Of a stretch of 64,000 nt of DNA, positions 35,692 through 45,883 are shown piece after piece. The translations under genes and the position numbers were made by a program. The stretch is from Tolypothrix bouteillei VB521301. GTDB taxonomy: Bacteria > Cyanobacteriota > Cyanobacteriia > Cyanobacteriales > Nostocaceae. The notes beneath the pieces are model-generated. The model saw only the letters and a list, made by a program, of their open reading frames with translations. It had not been told where the DNA came from and did no database searches. The stretch spans positions 697,599 to 761,598 of the forward strand of contig NZ_JHEG04000001.1 of the NCBI RefSeq assembly GCF_000760695.4, read 5' to 3'. How positions within the stretch are numbered: position 1 is the first letter of the stretch; every line of letters starts with the position of its first letter.

Positions 35692-36726
35692 TTAACTTAC
35701 TGTGTTGAGTGTTGAACGAGCTTTAAGCTTGCTTAACCAATCTTTTACTATGCCTTTTAACTTAAGCTCTGTATGGAGCTGCCATTCAAAGAAAGGAGCC
35801 AGTCCAAAAGATAGGGCGAAAAGACGCAGCCGCAACGATGGTGAATCTCCCAATTGTTTTAGAAGAGTGACCAGTTCTGCTCGTTCCTTTCTATCAAAAA
35901 TAGGCAAAAAACAATAAGCAGAGTGCAAAAGTGCCATCTTGCGTCTCTGCTTGTCTAGTACTTTTGTATCCCAACCCCGACGTTGAAAAGCGGGTAAGAA
36001 ACTTTCGTTGAAAATCCGAACGTATCCCTTTAATTGCAAATGCTTGCGTTTGGATCTTGTTTTTTTAACGTCAGTCCATACTCGATAGCAAGCCAGTACA
36101 TCATCTGAATAGACATTACCATAGCCAGCATCTGCTATTCTTACGGATAGATCGTAATCTTCCACGAATTCAGGACGGTTTTCATAGTACCTAAGTTCCC
36201 TTAATGCATTTGCTCTAAACATGACGATATTGGCTGCTACTCTATAGCCAGACACTGCTGCCATAAGGGCTTCATCTGCATCTTGAAACTCGTGATTTCT
36301 AGAAACTCGGCTCGTGGAACGGTTATTTCCATACTCGTCAATTTCTTGAATAGCCGTATGAGCGTAACCTGCTTGTGGATACTTTTGTAGTAGCGCAACT
36401 AATTTTTCAACATAATTGGGAAATATGACATCATCTGAGTCCAAGCGCACGATGAAGTCAGTTTTTGGCTGGCTCATTAACCAAGTGTTATTGCCAGCAA
36501 TTCCCAGATTTTTTGGTTGGCGGTAATAGTGAACCTGGGAAAACTGCAGGCAGAGCTGTTCCATAACTTGAGGAGTTTCGTCAGTGCTACCATCGTCAGC
36601 AACCCAAACTTCGACATTTGGATATGTTTGACTGCAAGCACTACGCACGGACTGAATTAAATATTGAGCTTGATTGTATGTGGGAATACAAATAGCAACG
36701 GAGGGAAAATCTGCCATTGAAGTCAT
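35692..36726 (-). CDS. GT2-family glycosyltransferase, tandem paralogue A
   Basis: A 344-residue GT-A enzyme. It has VAICIPTYNQAQYL, then VADDGSTDETP, and the DXD-type DSDD at 96-99 after FIVRL. It is strikingly similar to the upstream neighbour at 36914, including the C-terminal region (GDSP-LRLRLFALSxGL, FFEWQ-HTELxLKG). The C-terminal 130 residues are basic and helical, with no membrane helix. The gene pair looks like a recent tandem duplication, and the products may add similar sugars in consecutive positions. Confidence 0.9.
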   Translation of the reverse strand: MTSMADFPSVAICIPTYNQAQYLIQSVRSACSQTYPNVEVWVADDGSTDETPQVMEQLCLQFSQVHYYRQPKNLGIAGNNTWLMSQPKTDFIVRLDSDDVIFPNYVEKLVALLQKYPQAGYAHTAIQEIDEYGNNRSTSRVSRNHEFQDADEALMAAVSGYRVAANIVMFRANALRELRYYENRPEFVEDYDLSVRIADAGYGNVYSDDVLACYRVWTDVKKTRSKRKHLQLKGYVRIFNESFLPAFQRRGWDTKVLDKQRRKMALLHSAYCFLPIFDRKERAELVTLLKQLGDSPSLRLRLFALSFGLAPFFEWQLHTELKLKGIVKDWLSKLKARSTLNTVS

Positions 36727-36913
36727 CTTAAGTCAGAGCATATAAGACAGAGCAATTTGTAGTTAAGGATAAGAGCCTGATTTGACTCGCAAAGCAAAGA
36801 CTCCCATCCTTACTATAAAACAGTCTTATTATGCTTAATTCCGAAGAGGATCTGCAACCTACTTTTTTTTCGTTTGTAGATTTTATTTTCAGGATGACTT
36901 TAGCGTGTTTTGA

Positions 36914-37939
36914 TTATGCTGCTTTTATTTGATTTATCGTCTTAATTTTAGTTAACCAACTCTTAACTATGCCTTTTAACCTTAATTCTGTATGATGCTG
37001 CCATTCAAAGAACGGACCCAAACCTAAGGAAAGTGCAAAAAGACGAATCCGCAAGGCAGGTGAATCTCCCAATTCTTTTAACAAATCGATCAATTCTGCC
37101 CGTTCTGTTTTGGAAAAAATGGGAGAAAAACAAGCGGCTGAATGAATAAGAGCCATTTTGCGCCGATATTTATCAATGACCTTCGTATTCCAACCGCGTC
37201 TTTCAAAAGCAGACATTAACGATCGGTTGTATATCCACAGATAAGCCCGCAACTGATCGCCTTTTCTCTTGACTCGCACACCTGCAGTATCTTTCCATAC
37301 ACGATACTCAGCCAATAAGGCGTCAGAGTATACATTCCCATAACCCGCATCGGACATTCTGACTGCTAGATCGTAGTCTTCGCTATACTTGAGTTGTCCA
37401 TCACCATAAAACCCTACTTCTCGTAAAGCTTTGGCTTTAAACATGAAAATGCTGGAAGCAGTTCGCAATCCAGAAACGGAAGCTTTGAGTGCCTCTTCTC
37501 CACTTTGAAATTCATGCTTTCTGATGACTCGTCGTTCGGAACAGTAATTGCCAAATTGATCGATTTCCAATGTGGCTACATGACCCCAACCTGCTTCTGG
37601 ATACTTTTGCATCAGAGCTACTAAAGTTTCCACATAGCTTGGAGACATATTATCGTCTGAGTCCAGGCGAATCAAAAATTCTGTATCCGGTTGGCTTAAA
37701 ACCCAGTTACAATTGGGAGTCATACCCATATTTTCTGAATGACGGTAATACCGCAATTGAGGAAACTGCTGGCACAATTGTTTCATGAGTTCAGGGGTTT
37801 CATCGGTACTGGCATTGTCTGAAACCCAAACTTCTATATTGGGATATGTTTGGCTGCAAGCACTTGATACTGAATGAATGAGGTATTGAGCCTGATTATA
37901 AGTGGGAATACAGATGGCGACTGATGGCAATTCCTGCAT
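36914..37939 (-). CDS. GT2-family glycosyltransferase, tandem paralogue B
   Basis: The 341-residue product shares most of its sequence with the next gene downstream (35692). It has VAICIPTYNQAQYLIHS, VSDNASTDETP and the DXD-type DSDD at 93-96. The ATG follows AAAGGAG by ten bases. A 1.1-kb noncoding region lies upstream, so this is probably the first gene of a transcript running through 33000. It differs from paralogue A in the early catalytic strand (SDNASTD in place of ADDGSTD) and in loops. Confidence 0.9.
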   Translation of the reverse strand: MQELPSVAICIPTYNQAQYLIHSVSSACSQTYPNIEVWVSDNASTDETPELMKQLCQQFPQLRYYRHSENMGMTPNCNWVLSQPDTEFLIRLDSDDNMSPSYVETLVALMQKYPEAGWGHVATLEIDQFGNYCSERRVIRKHEFQSGEEALKASVSGLRTASSIFMFKAKALREVGFYGDGQLKYSEDYDLAVRMSDAGYGNVYSDALLAEYRVWKDTAGVRVKRKGDQLRAYLWIYNRSLMSAFERRGWNTKVIDKYRRKMALIHSAACFSPIFSKTERAELIDLLKELGDSPALRIRLFALSLGLGPFFEWQHHTELRLKGIVKSWLTKIKTINQIKAA

Positions 37940-39047
37940 ATGATGATGGCTCCTTTGAATGAGCAGTCACTAGTTATAGTTATGGATCTACTGGGTTAAC
38001 GGGAGTTCTACAGCTTCTGACAGTGTCTGTCCTAACAGTAAGAATGACGGAGGAGCAACGAGCGCGAGCGCTCTTAGCGCAAACTGAAAGAGCGCTTATC
38101 GCCCTTGGCGCAAGCCGAAAGAGTGCTTATTGCGCTTTTGATCCCCCTCTGCTGCAAGGAGGTCTGTTGTGACTTCATCGAACTCACGTTAGAGTAATAA
38201 GTGTTAGCTTTGATTGAGACAGCAATCCGAATTCAGTTGTTAAATTTTGTACAATTAAGACGTTTTGGTATAGATATTGCTAAACCTAAAGGTGAAGTTT
38301 GTTATCAGAATGCCAAAAAGTTATTTGTACCAAAATAAAACTCCTTTAGACAAAGCTAAAGAGCTTTTGAGGGAAAAGGCTGTGGAACCTTTCTCCGTTA
38401 CTTAATCGGATGTACGGAAAAGTTTTATGCAAAAACAGAAAAATGTTGGGATTCTTTACATTTTTTCTTAACAGAGAGTAAACAGACTTAACTTTTGTTT
38501 GAGGTGCGCTACTTGAATTTATGACGAGATGGAGGACTGGCGTCCTTAAGAACAGTAGATACTTAGGTTTTGGTGAGCTTTAGCTCTACCTAGGTACAGC
38601 GCTTTGCGTCTAAATGGAGTACACCTCTCCCTCAAGCATTGGAGAGGGAACCTGATATGCACGGATGGATATTTCTGTACTTCACCAAGTTGAAATTTGC
38701 TGTACCGTTTAAATATCAAATAGAGTTTTCGTAGCGCTTAATGCCCATTTATTTTTTCAAATTATTCGTTCTATTATACGTTAAAAACACTACAAAGTCT
38801 ATATATAAAGTTAAGGAAATTACGAATGTCGGGATGAAAAACAGATAAAGGTGAGAGGTTAGCGCTGTTTGTGTCACTAAGCGCGAGAGAATAATTGAGG
38901 CGATTGGAAGTCGCGACTATACAAATTAAGCCCGCGCAGGCGGACTTACTTGAAGAGAGCGGTTCAAATTTTCTAGGAGAGAAAGTGATGGAAGAAGGTT
39001 AGGGTTAGGGATTGGAGATGAGCAATTCTTCCTTATCCCTCTTGTCC
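37940..39047. other. Long intergenic region with repeats inside the polysaccharide cluster
   Basis: No gene is supported over about 1.1 kb. Near 38060-38135 there are two imperfect copies of a GCGCAA-x-x-(C/A)GAAAGAG(C/T)GCTTAT unit. The 16-bp word CGCCCTTGGCGCAAGC at 38100-38115 is also at 51-66. A core copy of the MITE-like element lies at 38905-38955. An inverted repeat TTAGGG.../TCCCTAAACCCT is at about 39000-39055, next to the 3' end of the GT4 gene. The rest is AT-rich, with no identifiable coding frame. Confidence 0.55.
38905..38955. repeat. Core copy of the MITE-like element
   Basis: The stretch GCGATTGGAAGTCGCGACTA, TACAAATTAAG and CCCGCGCAGGCGGACTTA matches the interior of the element at 2331-2473 in the same orientation. 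Neither terminal inverted repeat is present. Confidence 0.6.
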
Positions 39048-40202
39048 CTAAACCCTACCACTCAAATCTTCTAACAAATCCATATAGGTTTGGGCCATTT
39101 TGCTCCAACTGTGTTGTTCTGCTATTGTTCGCGAGACTTGACCCATTTGAGTTCTCACCTGTGGGTTGTTTGTCAGGTTTGACATTGCAGCAGCCAAAGC
39201 TTCAACGTTGTCTGAGTCTGGTAAAACGATCCCCGCTTCTGGTGTGACCAAATCTGCTGCACCTGTGGAAGTAGCAGTGATGACAGGTACGCCTGTTGCC
39301 ATAGCTTCAATCACAACCAAGCCAAAGGGTTCGTATCGGGAGGGGAAAACAAAGAAATCGACTGCTTTCATGATTTCTGGTAAGTCACGGCGCAATCCCA
39401 AAAAGTGGACTCGGTCATTTAGCCCCAGTGTTGCTGCTAGCTGGGGATAGGGGCTACCTTCTGTAACGCCTGCAACTGCTAAATGCAAATTCGGTACTTT
39501 CACAAGCGCGTGCAGTACCGTGTCTAAGTTTTTTCGAGGAATTCTGATATCACCTGCAAATAAAGCAAGGGGTACGGCTTCCGGAAGACCCCATTTTTGG
39601 CGATCGCTAACACCAGGAGAAAACTCTTGCAAATCCACACCATTGACAACAATCTCAATGGACTCTGGGGGTACACCAATTTCTAACAAATCTTTAGCGA
39701 CCTTATCAGAAACTGCTACCACAATTTGTGTTTGACGAAAAGACTTCTTTTCCCACCTAGCATTTAAAGCCGTGTAAAACCACTGGTATAGATCGTAAAT
39801 AACTTGGCGTGGATGGAATCCAGTTTTTACTGACTTTGACTTTGCCTGTTTGGAGGAGAATTTTAGCCAAGAACTGTGTACGAAATGGACGGCGTTAAGA
39901 TCGCTCTTAGCCCAAGTAATCGCACCATTAGCTTTGACTGCATCTAATTGAGAGCGGTGCTTACGCAACCAAGTTGTGCTGGAAAAAGCAAAAATTAAGT
40001 TGCGAAGCAATTCAGAAGGCCATCCTTCAACCGGAATTGGAACCCAGTGAATTTGGTCGTTTTGTTGTAATTCTGGAGCTAGTTGACTTGATAACAAGGT
40101 AACATGATGACCGCGACGAATTGCTTCTTGGGTAACCTCGTAATTCACCCGACCCTGTCCATCACCTTTAATAACGCTGTGGGTAACGATGCAGAGTTTC
40201 AC
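39048..40202 (-). CDS. GT4-family glycosyltransferase
   Basis: A 384-residue GT-B enzyme. It has IVTHSVIKGDGQGRVNYEV at the start, VVNGVDLQEF at the end of the first domain, ALFAGDIRIPRKNLD, and the E-x7-E motif in YEPFGLVVIEAMATGVPVI. It lies 45 bp from the GT2 gene at 40248 on the same strand and closes the transcript of genes 39048-42190. No membrane segment is seen; it would act on the cytosolic side of the inner membrane. Confidence 0.9.
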   Translation of the reverse strand: MKLCIVTHSVIKGDGQGRVNYEVTQEAIRRGHHVTLLSSQLAPELQQNDQIHWVPIPVEGWPSELLRNLIFAFSSTTWLRKHRSQLDAVKANGAITWAKSDLNAVHFVHSSWLKFSSKQAKSKSVKTGFHPRQVIYDLYQWFYTALNARWEKKSFRQTQIVVAVSDKVAKDLLEIGVPPESIEIVVNGVDLQEFSPGVSDRQKWGLPEAVPLALFAGDIRIPRKNLDTVLHALVKVPNLHLAVAGVTEGSPYPQLAATLGLNDRVHFLGLRRDLPEIMKAVDFFVFPSRYEPFGLVVIEAMATGVPVITATSTGAADLVTPEAGIVLPDSDNVEALAAAMSNLTNNPQVRTQMGQVSRTIAEQHSWSKMAQTYMDLLEDLSGRV

Positions 40203-40247
40203 ATTTAAGTTCCTGTATAATTTACGCCATAATCTGAGATTGACTGT

Positions 40248-41135
40248 CTACACGACAGATGGACGCCACAATTTCTGAATGCGGGATAAACGAACAATTT
40301 GAGGCCAAGCTTGAATTCCTCCCCGCTTTATCAAATAGAGCGTCATATGAACAAAGTATAAGATGAGAAACGCTATTAATTTAATTGGATTGGGAGATAA
40401 ATCTTTATAACGTTTTATACCGACGTATAGTCTGGCTGCTTCTATTGAGATTTCATATCTTGTCAAGCTACCCACTCCTGGTTCGTGCAAACTACTTGTA
40501 CAACCATCACTGGCTGCGTGAGTTACTAACAGTTCGGGACAGTGTTGAATTTTGTAGCCTTGTTTTAAAGCTCTCAAACAAAGCTCTGCGTCTTCATAGC
40601 CAAAGAAAATATTTTCGTCCCACTGTTCTTGGTCAAAAAATCTTCGAGGAAACAGGGTGGCGTGAATAGCGACAGATTCAGGAACATCGGCTTGACAGAA
40701 GTATCCCCGGAAAGATAACTTTCCCGAAACCATTTCGTAAGTACCATCTGGGCTGCGACTGATCCCTGAAAGAATGGTACGGTCTTTTTGTTCTGGAGAT
40801 AGTTGAGAATATCTATCTAGGGCACGACCAATAAAGTCGGGTTTAACACAAATATCATCATCAATAAAGGCAACAAAATCAGTTTCAGAGGAGGAGATTG
40901 CATTAACTGCATTATTGCGGTTAGCACAGACTCCACGGCGAGGACCTATAATGTATTTTGTTCCTGGATATTTCTGAACGATCTGATAATTTTGTTCCTG
41001 TACTTCTTTACTTGGAGAGTCATCAGAAACAATCACTGTGTGGGGTTTAACATCAGAGTTCCACAGTGCTTCCAAACATGCTTCCAAACGTTCGGTACGA
41101 TTCCTCGTGGTAATACAACCGGTTACTCTCATCAT
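40248..41135 (-). CDS. GT2-family glycosyltransferase
   Basis: The 295-residue protein begins VTGCITTRNRTERLEACLEA, with a DXD-type DDD at 92-94 (AFIDDDICV). It has the acid motif FGYEDAELCLRALKQGY, in which Glu-Asp is the likely catalytic base pair. A hydrophobic segment near 255-275 (LIAFLILYFVHMTLYLI) suggests membrane association. It lies 80 bp from the GT2 gene at 41216. The exact donor is not inferable. Confidence 0.9.
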   Translation of the reverse strand: MMRVTGCITTRNRTERLEACLEALWNSDVKPHTVIVSDDSPSKEVQEQNYQIVQKYPGTKYIIGPRRGVCANRNNAVNAISSSETDFVAFIDDDICVKPDFIGRALDRYSQLSPEQKDRTILSGISRSPDGTYEMVSGKLSFRGYFCQADVPESVAIHATLFPRRFFDQEQWDENIFFGYEDAELCLRALKQGYKIQHCPELLVTHAASDGCTSSLHEPGVGSLTRYEISIEAARLYVGIKRYKDLSPNPIKLIAFLILYFVHMTLYLIKRGGIQAWPQIVRLSRIQKLWRPSVV

Positions 41136-41215
41136 CTTTCGCTGTTGATTGGTGTTATGTCAGTTTTTATAATGTAGAAAATCCCTGGCAAGTCTTAAAT
41201 TTACTCAATTCTCAG

Positions 41216-42190
41216 TTAAAACTTAGCTGCTATTTTGGGGGGTCCAAAACTTAATAGAAGTGCAACCATTGTTCGGAAGCTAAGACTTTGACGCAAAGAA
41301 CGCCAGAAGTAAGGACGCGCTTCTTTAATTTGTTTGGAGCGCATCAAACCAATTCCCAAAGTAGTACTTACGTATCCCCATTGTTGTAGAAAATATGGTC
41401 TAAATTCCTTGAGTCTTTCATCTTCGATAAACTTCTCATAGCAGAAAAGATCGGCTTGAGCTTTTCGGATTTTTGCTTGAGAATTTCGACTACCGCTCAT
41501 CATTGTGTCTGTTTGTTCGTGAACTCTGTAACGAGTTAATTTTTCAGGGCAATAATACGCTCCCAAACCATTGCGACAACACAGGTAATTCACGTATAAA
41601 TCCCACGAACCACCAACTTCTGATGGAATACTTTTCCAGTCCACAACGTCTCGACGAATCAAGGCGGCTGTCGCTGTAGAGACGGCCCTATCTATTAAGC
41701 CAAGCTTGTGGAAAGGTTGAAAGATTCCTTCAGATAAATAAGCTCGCTTAAATAGCTCGGAACAATGCTCGGTAAGGGCACTATCTATTTCTCCATTGGC
41801 ATCCATCATGTAATGATCGCAAAAAGCAAGAGCTAAATTGGGATGAGCTTCCAAAGGTGGTACGAGCTTTTCTAAAAAGTTCTCTTCCCACATATCGTCG
41901 TCAAGCAAACTTGCCACATATTTACCCCTTGCTTTTTTAAAAGCGTTCATGGTGTTGGCAAACATCCCCAAGTTTGTTGAGTTGCGGTAGAAGCGAATTC
42001 TATCATCATTAAAAGACTCCACAATGGGTTGGGGGTTTTCCGGACTGCAATTGTCAGAAACAATAATTTCTATATTGCGGTACGTTTGTTTAACCGCACT
42101 ACTTAATGCCGCCTTTAGATAGTCGGGACGGTTATAAGTAGGTGTAATAATACTAACTAAGGGTTCTGGGGATTTTCTACTGCCATTCAT
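41216..42190 (-). CDS. GT2-family glycosyltransferase
   Basis: This 324-residue GT-A enzyme has VSIITPTYNRPDYLKAAL, VSDNCSPEN and a DXD-type DDD at 97-99 (SLLDDDMWEE). Cysteines are common in the middle (CDHYMM, CSELF, CCRNG). The C-terminal part is helical and basic. It is the first gene of the 42190-39048 group. The pathway role is transfer of one sugar of the repeat unit. Confidence 0.9.
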   Translation of the reverse strand: MNGSRKSPEPLVSIITPTYNRPDYLKAALSSAVKQTYRNIEIIVSDNCSPENPQPIVESFNDDRIRFYRNSTNLGMFANTMNAFKKARGKYVASLLDDDMWEENFLEKLVPPLEAHPNLALAFCDHYMMDANGEIDSALTEHCSELFKRAYLSEGIFQPFHKLGLIDRAVSTATAALIRRDVVDWKSIPSEVGGSWDLYVNYLCCRNGLGAYYCPEKLTRYRVHEQTDTMMSGSRNSQAKIRKAQADLFCYEKFIEDERLKEFRPYFLQQWGYVSTTLGIGLMRSKQIKEARPYFWRSLRQSLSFRTMVALLLSFGPPKIAAKF

Positions 42191-42367
42191 ATTCTCATTA
42201 CTACGTATTTTTGCTTTAACGGGAAGGTTTTAAGAAATTTTCAACTAATAATAGTAAGTAACACATTTCTATGAAAAAACTATGTAAATAATATTACAAT
42301 CCCTTGTCATAGATTAGATTTATTGAATTTGATGGAAATGTTCAATTAATTCTTTGAGTGGGCTTTA

Positions 42368-42397
42368 GAAACCCGAGCTTTTCCACAACCGGGTTTC
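42368..42397. terminator. Hairpin 3' of a GT2 gene
   Basis: GAAACCCG (42368-42375) pairs with CGGGTTTC (42390-42397) across a 14-base loop. It lies about 40 bp after the stop of the minus-strand GT2 gene at 42438. Sequences of this kind are often dispersed in filamentous cyanobacteria, so it may be a repeat rather than a dedicated terminator. Confidence 0.5.
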
Positions 42398-42437
42398 TTG
42401 GAAGCGTAGAATTGATTAGAGCCCTACAAAAGTCTTG

Positions 42438-43388
42438 TTAAGATTTTGCATAGGCTATCCTTTTATAAAGGAGTTGTGAATTTTTTAACCAAAACCTAGC
42501 AAGGTAGTAAAGTCTATCTAAGAAATTGTAAAATGGCCAGCCCAGTATTAAATTGGAAATAGCCAAAGCTTCTTTACAATTCCATTTACTATTTATGTAA
42601 TATTTGGTACGTCGGTACTGAAGGTTGCGCGATAGATCGACTCTAGCTTGATGACCGATTTGTTCCAGAAAGGTGTTGATGTACTGGTTGGTCATTCTGA
42701 TTCCAGTTTGTCCATCCATACTTAATTCTACTTTTGCTTGAATGAAGTTATTGTTGCCATGGAGGCGATAGCTTCCTAAAACTTCATTCAGCGTCTTAAT
42801 TTTTCCTAAAAATGCCGTGCAATAAATAAGACAACCATCAACACACAGTCGCCACTTCACACTATCTATAGGAAAAATTTTTGTTAGAGCGCTGCGTCGG
42901 TAAGCTAGCCCGGAGGTTGGCGGAAAACACCAAGCGTTACCTGTTGCTACAATGACTTTTGCTAAATCGTCATCCATAACCCTTCCTACAACAGAAGAAT
43001 TGGGGATAAGTTTTCCTTCGCTATCGACATTATCTAGCAGGTGCATTACACCAACAACATCTGAGTGATTGAAAGCTTTTACAACTTGCTCTAATTTGTT
43101 AGGTTTCCAAATATCATCAGCATCTAAAAAAGCAACAATGTCTCCACTTGTTGCCTCAAATCCCGTGTTGAAAGCAGCTCCCTGTCCCTGGTTTTCTTGA
43201 AAAATTGCTTTGATTTTACCTGGATGCTTTTGGGCAAGCTGTAGAATAACCTCTGGGCTGTTGTCTTTAGAACCATCATCTACGATGATAATTTCCGTGT
43301 TTGTATACGTTTGATCTATGACTGACTCAACCGCAGTAGGTAGATATTTAGCATAGTTGTAATTTGCAATAATAATAGAAACTTTCAT
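42438..43388 (-). CDS. GT2-family glycosyltransferase
   Basis: The ATG at 43388 (MKVSIIIANYNYAKYL) fits the family start; a further ATG eight codons upstream is possible. The 316-residue product has VDDGSKDNS and the DXD-type DADD at about 89-92 (AFLDADDIWKP). The enzyme is a GT-A transferase. It lies between hepA and the GT2 gene at 41216, with noncoding spacers of about 300 and 250 bp, so it may have its own promoter. Confidence 0.9.
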   Translation of the reverse strand: MKVSIIIANYNYAKYLPTAVESVIDQTYTNTEIIIVDDGSKDNSPEVILQLAQKHPGKIKAIFQENQGQGAAFNTGFEATSGDIVAFLDADDIWKPNKLEQVVKAFNHSDVVGVMHLLDNVDSEGKLIPNSSVVGRVMDDDLAKVIVATGNAWCFPPTSGLAYRRSALTKIFPIDSVKWRLCVDGCLIYCTAFLGKIKTLNEVLGSYRLHGNNNFIQAKVELSMDGQTGIRMTNQYINTFLEQIGHQARVDLSRNLQYRRTKYYINSKWNCKEALAISNLILGWPFYNFLDRLYYLARFWLKNSQLLYKRIAYAKS

Positions 43389-43712
43389 TTTGAATCCAGT
43401 AAAACTATTCATGTATAATTATTCATTGTGATATTATTAAATTAAAAAAGAAAGACTTTTGCAATCGGTTTAAACATTCATCAAGAAAACTTTTATATTG
43501 CTTCATTTATAGAATGTAAATTGTCTTTTTAGAGAAAATTAGTTTATAGCTATTTCATAAAATACAAATACGTAGATCTGCTTTGGCGCTCAATTAGCTA
43601 TTTATTTCAATTCACACATCAATTCACACAGTCAATGAAGCGTTTGTTAGCTCTGAAGAGAGCAGGGCTTCTGGCTCTGCTTTCTTCAGGAGCTATTTTG
43701 TATCAGAACTTT

Positions 43713-45557
43713 TTACTCGACTGTACCGACTTCATGCTGCATTTGATGATATTTCCAAAGTTTGCCGCGTCTTTGTAGCAAGTCTTGATAGTTTCCTTGT
43801 TCTACAACTCTTCCTGATTCCATAACGACGACTTTGTCTGCTTTGGCAATTGTTGAGAGTCGGTGAGCGATCGCAATCACCGTTCGACCAACAGCAAGCT
43901 TTTCTATAGATTCTTGAATGAGTCTTTCCGATACTGAGTCAAGAGCGCTGGTTGCTTCGTCCAAAATCAAAATATCTGGGTCTCGCAATAATGCACGGGC
44001 TATGGCAATACGTTGCTGTTGTCCGCCCGATAAACGAGCTCCGCGATCGCCCAAAACTGTTGCAAAACCTTGGGGCATTTGTTCGATAAACTCAAGTGCA
44101 TTTGCCAGTCGGGCTGCTTCTCTAATTTCGGCTTCTGTGGCGTTGGGTGTACCGTAAGCAATGTTATCCCAAACTGAAGTATTGAAAATAAAGGTATGTT
44201 GGCTGACGACTGCCATTCTCTGGCGCAACGAGTTAATGTTAAACTGTTGCAAATCTACACCATCTACAAAGATATGTCCTTCTGTCGGGTCGTAAAATCG
44301 AGGAATTAAATCAACGAGTGTTGTTTTACCTGCACCGGATGCGCCCACCAGTGCCGTCATTTTACCCTTTTCAATAGAGAGAGTCACGTTATGAAGTACC
44401 AAATTGCTGGGTTGGTAACCAAAATCGACAGAGACTATGTCAATTGAGCGCTGCAATCCAGGAAACTCAATGTTGCCATTTTGAAAGTAGGTTTTGTCAT
44501 CTTCTCTTAAGAGATCCTTGATATTTTCTAGCGAGCCACCCAATGTACTTAAATAGGCGAGAGTTCCATTAATATCCTGCAAACTTGGCACCACTCTCAC
44601 TAGGACAAAGAAAAAGGTTAGCAGCGAAGCGATTGGCAGTGTAAATTTAACGAAGGAAATAATAATTAAACCGATAAGAACTGTCGTTGCAACGCTTTCC
44701 GCTATGGGTTTTACGAGTGTCCAACTGGCGACAACTTTTATCGAGGCGCTCAGTAGTTCTTTACTTGATTTGTAGAAACGCTGTCTCTCGAATTCTTGAG
44801 TTCCATTTGCATGAACGGTGCGAATTCCATTAATGAACTCTAATGCGATCGCGTTAAATTTACCATTAGCTTTAGAAATATCAAAACTGCTTTCTCTGAC
44901 TCTAGCATTGAGTGTTGTCAAGCCTACTGCCAAAAGAGAAAATAACAAAACTGACAGGATAGACAATTGCCACGATATCAAAAACATACAGATAAAGTAG
45001 ACAACGACTACCAATGCCCTAGTTAGTACAAAAGCTGCTCCACTGAATCCTTGCTTGAATCTCTCAATTTCTGTCGTCATCGTGTTCATGATTTCGCCAG
45101 AACGAGCTTCAGTGAAATAACCCAGTTGCAAAGACTGTAGCTGTTCAAAAATCCGCTTTCGCAAACGGTCTGCAAGGTTAAGTTGGGCAGATTCTGTATA
45201 AATTGATGCTAAATAGCTGAAGCCCGAACGAGTCCAAGTACTGAGTAAGATCAGCAGAGATATTACGTATAGCGGATTGACTGTTGAGGCATGAGCTGTT
45301 ATCCAAACATCCAACCAGCTAATTCCGGTTTTAGGTGAAGCAGTTGGATCGGTTAGACTTTGTAGAAAGGAAAGTAAAAATCCGACACTAACACCCTCAA
45401 AAGTCGCTGAAAGGAAGGTAAACACGATCGCCAAGACAGTTATTTTGCGAAAATTGCCAAACTCTCTTAAGATTATGTGATTTTCCTTCCAAAACCTATT
45501 AGCTTTGATGATGTTTTTTAGGAGAGTGTTAACTTGTTTGGAGATTTTAGGCTGCAT
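43713..45557 (-). CDS. hepA: HepA-type ABC exporter (fused permease and ATPase)
   Basis: The 614-residue half-transporter has six membrane helices (about 40-320) and a complete ATPase: Walker A GASGAGKTT (405-413), signature LSGGQ (509-513) and Walker B ILILDEATSALD (529-540). It is an ABCB/MsbA-type exporter, which works as a homodimer. The N-terminal region and length resemble HepA of Anabaena, needed for deposition of heterocyst envelope polysaccharide. The neighbouring sugar transferase and Wzc-type protein support this. The symbol is by homology and gene order, not by a search. Candidate cargo is a lipid-linked oligosaccharide. Confidence 0.75.
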   Translation of the reverse strand: MQPKISKQVNTLLKNIIKANRFWKENHIILREFGNFRKITVLAIVFTFLSATFEGVSVGFLLSFLQSLTDPTASPKTGISWLDVWITAHASTVNPLYVISLLILLSTWTRSGFSYLASIYTESAQLNLADRLRKRIFEQLQSLQLGYFTEARSGEIMNTMTTEIERFKQGFSGAAFVLTRALVVVVYFICMFLISWQLSILSVLLFSLLAVGLTTLNARVRESSFDISKANGKFNAIALEFINGIRTVHANGTQEFERQRFYKSSKELLSASIKVVASWTLVKPIAESVATTVLIGLIIISFVKFTLPIASLLTFFFVLVRVVPSLQDINGTLAYLSTLGGSLENIKDLLREDDKTYFQNGNIEFPGLQRSIDIVSVDFGYQPSNLVLHNVTLSIEKGKMTALVGASGAGKTTLVDLIPRFYDPTEGHIFVDGVDLQQFNINSLRQRMAVVSQHTFIFNTSVWDNIAYGTPNATEAEIREAARLANALEFIEQMPQGFATVLGDRGARLSGGQQQRIAIARALLRDPDILILDEATSALDSVSERLIQESIEKLAVGRTVIAIAHRLSTIAKADKVVVMESGRVVEQGNYQDLLQRRGKLWKYHQMQHEVGTVE

Positions 45558-45883
45558 TTGTTTGTCTCGGGGGTTTTGTAACTGGGCACGCTAAAGACCT
45601 GATGTCCGTGCAATTTACTTTTTGCTCATCGTCTGTCTGCCATGACGTTTCAGTTTTTTATGATTCCAGACAGTTGGGAAAATTGAGCTTATGACTGCAC
45701 CTAATTGCGGCAAATGAATAGCTCAATTACCGCAAACTGCATCCATAAATAATTTTGTCAGACTAATACCAATGATAGAGACAAGTGGCGGACTTATTTG
45801 ACAGGTAGACTGGATAACATATTACTTGTAAGTTATATTCGCTCGGTTGTCTTTAGCCGCCTGCGTCTGTGCCAACAAGTTAA
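45558..45883. other. Spacer between hepC and hepA
   Basis: No gene is seen. An inverted repeat ATTGAGCT...AGCTCAAT near 45683-45725 encloses a second, smaller complementarity (TTGCGG...CCGCAA). This could be a terminator after hepC or part of the hepA control region. Both genes lie on the minus strand. Confidence 0.45.
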
